Positions 10,993 to 21,330 of a stretch of 64,000 bases of DNA are shown here, in pieces. The notes below the pieces were generated by a model that made no database searches, was not told the DNA's origin, and saw nothing but the letters and a program-made list of their open reading frames with translations. This stretch comes from Ganoderma boninense (lineage: Eukaryota; Basidiomycota; Agaricomycetes; Polyporales; Polyporaceae). The first letter of the stretch is position 1; each line of letters starts with the position of its first letter. Both the position numbers and the translations under genes were made by a program. The stretch covers positions 3,348,001-3,412,000 of the forward strand of contig CM035307.1 of the NCBI GenBank assembly GCA_002900995.3, given 5' to 3'.

Positions 10993-12306
10993 TTAACACT
11001 GCAAGGCACGCAGACGAATGGGGGGAGGGGGACTGACTAATGAAAACAAGTCAGAGAATGCCTTGTTGATGAGAGGTTCTCCACGTGGACGAGGCCTCCA
11101 GAACCGTTGCACGCTCCACACAGTGCGTCGCAAAGCTTTCCACTGTTGAAGCACGTTTGCAGCCGTCGGGCGGCGAGAAGGGTCACTGCGAGTCATCTGG
11201 CGAACCAGCGTTTCAAGTACATCTACATTTGAATACATCTGCGTTGATAGGTTAATGGTGCCTTCTCTCAGAGAAGGAATGTTGTTCTCACTTGTGTAAA
11301 ATTCTGGCGGAAAAAATTCCCGAGGATGAAGATGTCGACCTTGAATGGATCGTAGGGAACGTCATCAGAGAGCTCTGGCACGTCCTGATCCAGACCGTCA
11401 GAGCCCACGACAAGTCTGTCCGTGTCCTCTGGCTTCAACCACGTAGATATACCGAAGTCAACGTAGTAGTAGGTAACTGGTACGTCGTTGCGCGAGAGCT
11501 GTGTAGCAGGGAGTGTGATGTCCTGAGGTAGACAATCCGTGTACATGGGATGAAAGCCGTCCGGAAATAACGATGTGGCGTCCATCATCAGGTTCTTGAA
11601 GGCACAATCCCTACGGGAGGCTTGGATCAGTCTTCGTCAACGGACTAGACCGGTACGTCATTCAGGTCCTCACCGATGAGCGATACCATGATCATGCAGG
11701 AATACGAGACCCTGTGTCGGCGGCGATATCAGTGCCCAACGTTCACAAAGATGCAGAGAACATACTTCGAGAAGTTGATCAACACAGTCAAACATGTTCT
11801 CTACGGACTCAAATGGAGGGCTATCCACGTAACGGAGGAAAGGCATCACGATGTACGACATCTTCGGGTCGTCCGCGTCAGGAAAGACGTCTAGGATAGG
11901 TACGCAATGGTTGCGAGGATCGGAACGATACTCTGGGGAAGATAATTGCCTGGCAATATTCAATTCGTCTGATTGCGTGGCAATGCGCTTCAGTTGTACG
12001 AGGTTGCCGTCTGAGATCCTTGTTGCGTCCATGAGGTTGTGTCGCAGCATCTGTGAAGGGTGAGACAGTCGAATAACCATCATACTTGGTCATACTCACA
12101 TGAGTTGATATTGAGTCCTCGGCATCTCTGTCTCGTATCGTCGGGTCTGTCTTCCAAGACGGTTGCCACTCAGGGTGGTAGCGGCGGCGGAGCATATAAC
12201 CGCGAGACTCCAGGTATTGTTGTCGGTCCCTCCATGCGATTTCCACGGGCGCAAGTTTTGCAAAACGGTCGGGGTCTGTCTTGCGTTGAGAGGTTCTGCC
12301 AAACAT
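10993..12306 (-). CDS. Agaricomycete-type protein kinase, copy 2
   Basis: Exons on the minus strand are 12306-12100, 12050-11766, 11711-11674, 11610-11292 and 11238-10993 (365 codons with stop). The catalytic segments are GLVFLHDHGIAHRDC with FKN, and VDFGIS, with tail DPSRRPTAA. The candidate ATP lysine lies in LVQLKRI. Exons 2-4 have the same lengths as in copy 1 (285, 38 and 319 nt), so the genes share a recent common ancestor. The N-terminal 20 residues differ from copies 1 and 3. The 34-bp upstream element found beside copies 1 and 3 was not seen here. On the upstream side it is followed by a broken TTI2 fragment, which suggests a duplication breakpoint. Substrate unknown. Confidence 0.82.
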
Positions 12307-12452
12307 AGCGGGGCTAGGTTGGGGGATGCGAGGAGCGGAGGGAAGGGGTGAGGCCTTGAGGGGTCTTGTTCTGAGAGCCAGAGTGAGTCCGAGCGCCGCT
12401 GATCACCTGTGCGTCAGGTTGCATGACCGTCGACGGGCGTTTGATGCGTCGA
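12307..12452. other. 5' flank of kinase copy 2
   Basis: Short region between the kinase start and the TTI2 fragment. No conserved element recognised. Confidence 0.3.
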
Positions 12453-12609
12453 GATCACCGTTTCGAGAGCCTCCAGGGTAGCCAACAGAGGCCCCGTTAT
12501 CTGTGGCGGGTATGAGGGGGAACACTAGTTGCGGTACCAAACTCTGAGAGATTGAAAGAAAGCTGAATCGCCTGCGACATAACTCACCTTGAGGTACTTT
12601 GCGTGAGGG
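12453..12609 (-). pseudogene. fragment of the TTI2-like gene, including an intron
   Basis: These bases align closely to 17599-17774, with small deletions. The match spans the end of exon 3, the whole third intron and the start of exon 4 of the TTI2-like gene. Landmarks shared in order are CGAGAGCCTC, CCAACAGAGGCCCCGTTATC, GTATGAGGGGGAACACTAG, AAAGCTGAATCGCC and ACTCACCTTGAGGTA. Because the intron is included, the copy arose by DNA duplication, not by retroposition. It is too short and indel-bearing to code. It lies at the same relative position to kinase copy 2 as the full gene does to kinase copy 3. Confidence 0.85.
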
Positions 12610-13962
12610 CCACGTATGTCGCGCTCAATTGATCTCCATGTGGGGAAAGAGCATGCTCCCCTTATTCCTCTGATTCGCATCCTCCAACCTTGATGCATGA
12701 TGGTCTGTCACTCAGTTAAACGCTACACATGGCAGATATGCTGGTCAACGGTGTGTTGCACCAAGGACTGAAAGCGAGAAAGGCGAAGGCAAGAGTGAGC
12801 TATCCACCAGCCGAAGCCCTGCGAGATCTCCGAGGCAGAAGCGCTGACCGCGGGGGCTTTGGCCCGAGCGGGCCGATGCCTTCCGGCTACGTCGGACTGG
12901 GCGAAGTCACTGACGGTTCGTTCCTGCCTAGGCCTGACAGGCCTGACCAGCTGCACTGGCAGTGGCCATGCAACTCGCATCTGCTCTAGTATCTGGTAGG
13001 CTTACGTCTATGCCTTTCTCCTCGAAACACCCGGCCATGAATATGCGCTCCCACTCCGATCCCTCTTGGTAGTACACCTCGCTAAGGGGGAATGGAGCTC
13101 TCGCGAGTCCTCTCCAACTCAGCCTTCTCCCCTCGAGCATTTTCACGCTAGCGTTGGTGCGCTCTGACCAACCGACATATCAGGGCCATACAAGGGCCCG
13201 TTATACGTATGAAACAGGAAGGTGCGTAAGAATCCGTCAGTATCTACCCGTTGCTCATGTTGCCTTGGGCCCAACTGTGCCGCACAACTTGTTGCGGTTA
13301 TGCGCTTCAGATCCGGACTTCAATGATGTATGGCGAACGAGTCAACGTGCCCTCATGCCCTCACTAGAATTTAGTTGGCTTGCATGTTAAGAAAGTAAGG
13401 AAGGGCTCTTCTCGACCGCGCCGTTAAACTAAACTAACTTGCACCGAACTACTATTAAGCACTGCCAAGCGCGTAGGTTCTGTCACGGGCCTGCCCCGTT
13501 TTCAGCGGGACAACGCTGGCGGTTACTAGGCGATGGCCCATGCTAGCATCTTGGAAGCACAAGGGCACAGCCCACGGCGCACGGGAGAGCTCCTGGGCCT
13601 GCAGCTCAGACTCCGGATCTGGTTCTGGGCCCACGCCTTGAGCCGTCCGCGTTCCCGATATTCTGGTCGTTTGTCGTCCGACCTCCGCCTCGCTCGTTCA
13701 GGTCTAGGCGACTTGTCGCCGGATGGGAAAACCTCGCACTCGACTTTGCACCAGATAGTATACCACGCCCAAAGACATCACAGCCCGGGCTGTTCCATGG
13801 TAGCACTCGCCCACAATAAAGTAACGGCATGAAGTCACAATTTAGGGCTAACTCCTTTCTGATATCGTAGGCTTTGCGGTCGTCACCCAACCGGAGAGGG
13901 GGATCGTATGGAAGTTTGAAATGCCTTGATTGTGGATGCTTGCGAGTTGATGCTCGCCCTGG
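12610..13962. other. accessory intergenic DNA
   Basis: No supported gene. A minus-strand open stretch at 12928-13146 ends near a GTAAGC donor-like site and could be a remnant exon, but I found no partner exon. A weak third match to repeat Y lies near 13508-13560. Confidence 0.3.
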
Positions 13963-14189
13963 GGCGGCCACTCTTCGAATTCCAGAGCCGTTCTTCGAAA
14001 TGATGCTCCATTGCTCCGCGACACAATAAAGATGGGTTTCTAGGAGCTCCAGACAAAGAACGTTGCGCATCAAGTGCGCTTAAAGAAGCAGTCAACTGGG
14101 AGACCATGCTGGGCGTGCCGTTGTTCCTAGAGACAAGGCGAACCGAACCGGACACCGACACCTTGGTTGACGGCATTGATGGCGTCGGA
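13963..14189. repeat. degenerate repeat X, copy 2
   Basis: Partner of 6194-6413, located 0.7 kb beyond the 3' end of kinase copy 3. It shares the same ordered blocks, with substitutions and indels. Supports duplication of a unit larger than the kinase gene. Confidence 0.65.
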
Positions 14190-14870
14190 AGTGCGGTATT
14201 GTCTTCATGTCCAGTACTGCTGTTCCCATACTTGTCGGAGGCGGGGCACAGGGGCACGCGGTACTACGCCGCGAACTATGTGCCTGCCGTAGGCCCATCG
14301 GCCACTGATACTTGCGTTCCACCTGCCATTCCGTCAGATCGGCAAACGTATTGAGCGGTGACTGCTGTACGTACATTCTTCTGGCAGACTGCCGGGTGCA
14401 ATGGGTCCTTCGTAAGTGTCTAGATCCCTTAGAACAATGGAACGCGAATTGCCATCGGATGGAGGGTAAACAAGGTGGTGTAGCCTATTACAGCAGCTTC
14501 ATCGCCCTTCGAGTTAATACCCACTCGCTTCGGAACGGTGCCACTGGGCCATTTCCCTTGCTTTATCGCAAGGCTAACGGGCATGGACTCACACTGACCT
14601 CGTGCCGTCCCGAAAGACCACGATCCCCCGAGCGCGAGCGGCTTTATGATGCACACAGCAGTGGTGCATTGACACGAGGTAATCTGTCGATCAGCAGTGC
14701 TGAAAGTACACCAACCAAGATAACATGCAATGGTTAGGTCGGGTAATTTTCCATAAAGCTACAACAGCAAAACAGAGGATGAATCATCATGAACAGGAGC
14801 GACTGTGGGTATTTGAAATCACTGAGGCAGGTGTAGCAACCTATAGACAAGGTAGAGCTGTGTGGAGGAG
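14190..14870. other. 3' flank of kinase copy 3
   Basis: No supported gene. It includes the CCTTGTCTATAG-like block common to the kinase 3' ends. Confidence 0.35.
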
Positions 14871-16116
14871 TCAGCTTCTCGAGCTGCCTGGATACGAGAG
14901 AAAACCTGCCAAAGAAAATACGTCAGAGAATGCCTTCACTACTAGATGCTCTCCCCGTGGACGAGGCCTCCAAAACCGTTGTACAGTCCAGATGCTGCGT
15001 CGCTTGGCTGTCCACAGCCGAAGCGCACTAGCTGCGTCGGGTCTTTGCCCAGGTTCCCTGCGTGTCATCTGGGAGACCAGCGGTTCCAGAATGTCAACGT
15101 TTGAATACTTCTGTAGCACCTGGTTAATCCTATCTCATGGTGGAAAGGATAGAACGCAGATCTTACCTGCAAAACGTGTTGTCGGAAGAAATTTCCGAGC
15201 ACAAAAATGTCGACCTTGAAAGGATCGTAGGAAACGTCGTCCGAGAGCTCAGGCACGTCTTGGTCTAGGCCGTCTGAGCCTACAACAAGTCTATCGGTAT
15301 CTTCCGGTTGTAACCACGTAGAAATGCCAAAGTCGACGAAGTAGTAGCTGACTGGGACGTCATTGCGCGACAGAAGCGGTGCAGGGCGCATGATATGGTT
15401 GGGTAGAGAACTGGTATACATAGGATGAAACCCTTTTGGATATAAGGGTGCGGCATCCACCATTAAGTTCTTGTATGCGCAGTCGCTACGGCGAGAATTG
15501 GTCTGTCACCGTTCATATTTATGAGTTTAGGAAGACTAACCGGTGAGCAATGCCGCGCTCGTGTAGGAATACTAAACCCTCAAGCAGTTGGTCGACGCAG
15601 TCGAGAATATTCTCTACAGAACGGAAGGGGGGATCATCCACGTAACGGAGGAACGGCATTACGATGTACGACATTGCCGGGTCGACTCCGTCGGGTATGG
15701 TGTCCAGGATAGGTACACAGTGGTTGCGGGGATCTGAGCGGTGCTCAGGGGAAGACAGTTGTTGGGCGATACCCAACTCTGCCGAGTCCGTGTTAATGCG
15801 TTTGAGAAGGACAAGCTTGCCGTCTGCAATCCTTGTTGCGTCCATGAGGCTGGACCGCAGCATCTGCAAAGAATGAGGGATGCAAAAAAACCTATTGAGA
15901 CTTGAACTCACTGACATGGGTTGACACAGAGTCTTCAGCATCTCTGGCCCGTATACTGGGGTCTAACTTCCAAGAGGGTTGCCAATCAGGATGGTAACGA
16001 CGCCGGAGCATGTACCCGCGGGACTCCAAGTACTGTTGACGGTCTCTCCATGTGATTTCGACGGGCGCAAGCTTTGCATAGCGGTCCGCCCTGCCTTCAG
16101 AGTTGCTGCCTGACAT
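14871..16116 (-). CDS. Agaricomycete-type protein kinase, copy 3 (one intron missing)
   Basis: Exons on the minus strand are 16116-15916, 15863-15541, 15485-15167 and 15110-14871 (361 codons with stop). The motifs are GLVFLHERGIAHRDC with YKN, VDFGIS, PYDPFKVDIF, and a tail DPxxRP-like element altered here to EPGQRP. The candidate ATP lysine lies in LVLLKRI. Its second exon is 323 nt. This is exactly the sum of the 285- and 38-nt exons of copies 1 and 2, so the intron between them is absent without any change in coding length. A duplicated 34-bp element lies 205 bp upstream (16321-16354). The first intron uses GTCAGT as donor. Activity is plausible; substrate unknown. Confidence 0.82.
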
Positions 16117-17232
16117 GGCGGAGACTAAGGAGGGCGGTGAAGGAGAGAGACGAGGTCGGGGCAGAGGTTCGTTCTGGTCGTCGGCATGAGGTTGCCGGGG
16201 TGAGGCGCGCGCAGTGCCAGTGTCGTGAGAGACTGGGGTGAATTTGAAATTGAAGCGCGGAACAAAAGTAACTCCAAATCCGGTTCTTGCTCCGACAAGG
16301 ACTGTTGGGTCGGCGGAGTGCCCGGAGTTTGTATTTTGGACCTACTTGCACCCACCAGTCGTCGAGAGCGTCGAGACTCGAGACTGAATCGGTCGACACA
16401 ACTTGTAACGAACCCTCCCCACAAGGCTACCATCGTTTTCTTTGTTCTCTGGTGACTCGCCCATGTTGTTCCTCCTCGTCAGACCGCGCCGTTCACGTCA
16501 ACGTGTCAGACCTGTACGTAACCGTCTGTAGGCGCATGCGAATTTGTTGGAGCCTGCGGTAGCTGGTCGCCGCATCTGACCCCGGCGGCGCGCACTGTCT
16601 CCTCCTCGCCGTCTCCCAGCTATCCTCTCACCAACACGCTCTTTTACTCCCAATTTAGCAGTTTGCGTATAAATGGTCGAACACGCTAAGGCTTGCGATA
16701 ACCCAGTCCCAGTCGTTGAACGACTCATCATCTCCGATCAAGTACTGCCTCCCCCCGAGGATTTTTCCCGTCATCGCAACACGAGTTGTTTTGTACCCAC
16801 CCCCCTCGCAATGTGGGCCTTTCTGGAAGAAGCATCGTAAGGACGCGGAGGATCCCTCGACGATGACCGAACGACGATTGAACGGTCCACCGTGGAGGCG
16901 AAAAAGGGTTGGTTCTTCCTATCGCCAAGTTGCACGTTCATGGTGCGCTGAGGTCGATCCAACTGCGCAGTAGCAGTAGTATGAGGAACGGAGCCGCAAG
17001 TTTCGGCGCGTTCGGTGGATATTTCAACCTCATTGGTATTGCTTTGCCGGCAAATGTCATAGTCATCACCGAAACATCGTGCTTCTATACCGTCTGACTG
17101 GGTAGGAATCATACCGCATCAACGATCATTGCCAGTGGCCTGCTATTCACCTGCCCCACATCCATCTACCAGGCGAAATGACTGCGTGTAGATTGGTTTG
17201 CGGTGGTAATATATCGCGTGGAATGCCTCTGA
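16117..17232. other. 5' region of kinase copy 3 with possible relic of the small gene family
   Basis: It contains the 34-bp element at 16321-16354 and a plus-strand TATAAA at 16668-16673, both matching the arrangement beside kinase copy 1. An open stretch at 16909-17097 (plus) encodes SFGAFGGYFNLIGIA. It loosely resembles FGFVVNIFNLFQFAG of small gene copy 2 at the expected position, but no full gene can be assembled. I treat it as a possible relic. Confidence 0.35.
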
Positions 17233-18890
17233 TTAGGCCGAAGTTTCTATCTGCGGTAGTTCGAGAAGTGACCCAAAGAGGGTTGGATCGAGGGAGATGA
17301 TGCGTTGGTAGTCTGCCTGAATTGACATGAGACTCCATTCATGTAATGCACATGGGACGATGAACACACCGGAGCCGTGGGCGGGCAGACCTTCGTCAGT
17401 AAGGCGCATACAGAGCGGCATCGATCTTTCAACTGAGATTGCTCTGCATACAATTTGCATTAGTTGACGAATGATCGTTTCGTAACACCAAAAAATACCT
17501 TCTGGTTTAAGATTACTACCTGGAATGTCGACCCAACACTTGAGAATTGCCTCTAAAACGGTGCCTCGCCATTTATGGATTCTGGGCGCACATTCCACTA
17601 TCACCGCTTCGAGAGCCTCAAGGGACGACAACTTGTACCCAACAGAGGCCCCGTTATCTGGGGCGGGTATGAGGGGGAACACTAGCTGCGGTATCAGACC
17701 CTGAGAGGTTGAGTATGAAAGCTGAATCGCCCACGACAACATTCGTCAACTCACCTTGAGGTAGCGTGAGGCGCCAATGCCCAAAGCCTTCACGATGATT
17801 GGGACCACATCCACGGACGCTTCTATAGCGTCGGGATCTCTCGAAGCGTATATCCAGATGTTGCCTATGATGTCGTCTCCTAGGAGGGCACAGAGCTGAT
17901 CAAAACGAGCCGCGGACCCTTCCGCTGTAGTGAGCTCGGTCAATCGTATACTTGTTGGTACCGCGGAACGAATGAGACTCGGGGTCTCCGAATGCTGAAG
18001 GAATGCCAAGCAAGTTTTGAGCGACTGTAACCATGAAGGATGAGTATGTCGACATTAAGCACGCGGAGAGTTGTATACTTACATGGAGCATCAGGCTATC
18101 GATTCCTGTGCGCCGTAACAGGTCGGGGGGAGATGCTTCGAGAAGTTGTGATACGAGTCGGACACCCTGTAGCTTGTATTTTGCCTCGTAGTCATCCAGT
18201 AAGGTCATGATTGGGGGAACGAAGAGATGCCACAGTTTCTCCACAGTTGGGGTCTACATTCCGATGAGGGGTGAGGCGGAATGAGAATGACGGTGAGGAT
18301 CAAGTATAGCATACATCGGCATGCGATAGGCACCAGGAGATGACGTGCGATACTGCCGGGTTTTTCTTCCACTCTTGTCCTTCCATAAAATCTAGGTGGC
18401 GGAGAGGACCACCTGCAGCACGGGGAAGCTTGCGGCCTGTCTCGATATTGACCGACGGGTGGGGGTTGGGTTGGAAGATAGGTTTGACGAAGTTACGAAG
18501 CACGACCACCTGTACTTCAGCGGTCGACTTCGTATATGCAGTTAGGATGTCTGAGAATTCCGTCAGGAGGGACATGGAGGAAGTGTAGAGTAATCCCTTG
18601 CCTTTGGCGACCTCTCGACTCGAATCCAGCACCCATGGCCCATCACCGTCGAATGGGGCGACATAATACACAAGGTCGGCTTGACATGACGCGCTTACGA
18701 ATTTCAGCGCATGGAGATTGTCGCGCAACTTCTGTAAGACCTCATAAGCATCCCTCTTCCACTCCTCGAGCTGCACGACGATATCCGTTTCGGTTGTCTC
18801 GTCGTATTTTCGATAATTTGCAGGAACCTGGAGGCTTTCAAGAAGAGAGTGGTCAAGCTTATGCTGCTCTCCGACCTTCACAGACGACAT
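17233..18890 (-). CDS. TTI2: TTI2-like protein (TELO2-interacting protein 2 family)
   Basis: Exons on the minus strand are 18890-18315, 18253-18083, 18024-17755 and 17700-17233, all phase 0, total 495 codons with stop. The middle of the protein reads LFVPPIMTLLDDYEAKYK, then LQGVRLVSQLLE, PPDLLRRTGIDSLM, and FDQLCALLGDDIIGNIW. That order is what I know from Tti2-family proteins, which are helical-repeat subunits of the Tel2-Tti1-Tti2 complex. This complex stabilises PIK-related kinases (TOR, ATM, ATR) together with Hsp90. Assignment is by recalled family pattern, not by a search. A fragment of its exon 3-intron-exon 4 region occurs at 12453-12609. The stop at 17233 follows an ordinary-looking C terminus. 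Confidence 0.72.
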
Positions 18891-19077
18891 TGGAAGAGGC
18901 TATGTTAACGGAGGGAAGTGGTCGTTGTGGAGTGAGGACGCGCAGTCCGTGAAGGCGTGCGCGCGACTGTGGCGACGCGTTCTCCAGCGCTTGCAGGCTG
19001 GCCTCACTTGCTCCTCCTCTTCCACCCTCTCGCACCCCTCACCACTGAACGCCTGCCTCTGGCTTAGTCGGTAAGGC

Positions 19078-20929
19078 ATGAATAAAACCGTGGCAAGTGA
19101 GCAAGCTTAGTGGTATTCTCCCACCGAATATTGCTGATGCCGACCGCACACACCAGACCTCTTCACTTTGCCCTACCCAACATCTATCCAAACTTCTCTC
19201 GACTCCTATGCCTGCATAGCGCGATATGACCCCTCTGGCCGCTTTATTCTCGCTGGACGCATCGATGGAGTGGCTATTGTATGGGATTTGGACACGAAGG
19301 GCCAAGCGCGATGGTGCGATGGTCATGTCAAGGGAATCACTTGCGTCGAGTGCGTCGTGGTTGGCTCGTGAGGCTTGGTGTGAGTTCTCATGATCCTCAG
19401 CTGGTCGCGTAACTCGCGATATGTCCTGACGGGGTCGAAGGACTGGAACGTAGTCGTGTGGGACCTCGCCTCCGACAGGGACCCTCCCCGCCGTCGGTCC
19501 ACGGTTCGCTTCGATGTGCCCGTCATCTCTGCGTATTTCCATCCCAAGAACAGGTGCGCGCCATAATTATTAGCAATTCAGGCAATCGCGCTAACAATTA
19601 CTGAAGCAAAATCATCCTGGTGCTCTTGAGTAGCGGAGAAGTTTACATTGTGGACCAGCGAAGGGAATACAAGGGACGCTACGAGCTCATAGAGGTCCTG
19701 GACGAGAGTGATGACGAGGGCCAATATAACAGGTCTAGGTACGCCCAGGTCATGCTTTTCCACTGTCTTAACTCATGGCATGATTCCAGGTCTGCACCAA
19801 CAGCGGTACGCTTCGACCCCTCAGGCAAGCACGTCTTCGTGGGCACGACGCTGGGTACCGTCTTGGTGTTCAACACCCGCACAAAAACGGTGCGTGCAGT
19901 TGGTTGAGTCATTGCCGCCACACCCCTCAGAGGAGCTCCGCGCAAACTGTAGATGATAGCTCGACATAAGATATCTGGTGCGGGTATCATTCGAGGTCTC
20001 GAGTTCGTTGCGTCGGGAAGGTGCGTCACACACAGCTCCCCTCCACGCGATCTCACGAGAAGTGACGCATCGCCCAGCGCAGACGATTAGTGACCAACTC
20101 CTCGGACCGCGCGTTGCGACAGTTCACCTTGCCGGTCTACGCACCCCCAAGCGCGGACAACGAGTACATAGAGCAGGAGCTAGAACCGACCCTCCGCTTC
20201 CACGACCCCATCAGCAAGGTGTCGTGGCGTTCCATGTCATACAGTCCGGATGGGGAATGGCTGGCGGGAGGTCAGGCGATTCCAAGTGTTTCCACCCAGC
20301 GCAAGCTCTTACATTGCCTACTACACTCGGTTTAGGTGCCGCCGACGATGCTTCGCACAAGATCTACATATGGGACTTGGCACGGGAAGGCCTCCTTGCG
20401 AGCACGCTGGACGGCGGTCGTGAACTGCTGATGGACGTGCACGTACGTGCTCCATCCGTATGCGCAATGGCCAGCACTAACGGCATTTTTCGTAGTGGCA
20501 TCCCTCAAAGCCCGCAATAGCCTCCTGCACGAACATGGGCAATATCTTTCATTTGGCATTGCCCGACGGAGGAGCGCTGGGGAGCCTTCGCAGGGGGTTT
20601 TGAGGAGGTGGACGAGAATGTCGAGTACGAGGAGCGGGAAGACGAGTTCGACATTGTAAGCGGAACGTTGTCTGGGTTGCGCGTGTTTCTCTGTTGACGA
20701 CTTGGTGTGTGCTGCAGGAGGATGAGGCGGAGATGGCGCGACGCAAATGCTCGAGGAGGAGGAAGATGTTGACATTGAGGGCGGGGTCGAAGAGGTTCAC
20801 AGGCCCGCAGAGCAGCCACGTCAAAACGGCGAGAACGACGAGGATGCCCTGTGGGCGTTGGAGGAACCAGACGATGACATGAAGAGCTGGAAGTTGAAGG
20901 TGCTCACGGAGGACGAAGACGCGATGTGA
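19078..20929 (+). CDS. SWD1: SWD1-like WD40 protein (COMPASS subunit), two compensating frame breaks
   Basis: I propose ten exons: 19078-19096, 19157-19349, 19401-19553, 19607-19738, 19790-19889, 19953-20020, 20083-20270, 20336-20442, 20496-20655 and 20718-20929, total 444 codons. WD40 blades include YDPSGRFILAGRIDG, DWSRNSRYVLTGSKDW, FDPSGKHVFVGT and the IWHCPTEERWGAFAGGF segment. An acidic C terminus ends DEDAM. This matches Swd1/RbBP5, a subunit of the COMPASS H3K4 methyltransferase. The start gives MNKTVANLFTLPYP, typical of the family. The frame breaks at 20547-20549 (one extra T in a T run) and near 20745-20747 (one A too few). As written, translation would stop at about 20600. The two changes cancel in length, and sequence on both sides fits the family. 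Confidence 0.85.
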
Positions 20930-21330
20930 CGAGTCTTGGTGCAGATTCTTGTGTACCGGTGTACGCTCCTTGTTATAGATCTTTCACGTTAGGATTCACC
21001 CCGGATCGTTTCCTGAAACATAAACCCGGACTGAATGCTTGAGCTTGATCACACTGAGGAGGGGAAACCCTAACAAATGAACCAGTATATACGTGCAGAG
21101 TACGACAAGAGAACAACAATTCGAAAGCAACACATCACACATACAGAGCGCGACTCAAGGAAACGTCGTGACGATACGATACACTTCCGAAACGAGCGAC
21201 GAGGTGGAGAAGCGGCGATTCCAGGATTGGGCGATAGGCAGTTTGCTGCGACGCTTCGGGGGTGGACATCCCCCCCTGACAAGTAAACCTTGGATTTTAC
21301 TGCCGAACGAAGGCAAGACAATCGCTCGGC
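20930..21330. other. convergent 3' region between SWD1 and HDA1
   Basis: About 400 bp separate the two stop codons. No gene was seen. Both transcripts must end within or across this gap, so overlapping 3' untranslated regions are likely. Confidence 0.5.

Noticed and set aside
12928..13146. Minus-strand frame ending at a donor-like GTAAGC
   Set aside because: No partner exon found; kept only as a note in the intergenic entry.
21155..21330. Extension of HDA1 past its stop in an overlapping minus frame
   Set aside because: The Arb2-type C terminus ends naturally at 21331; the other frame has no family-like content.
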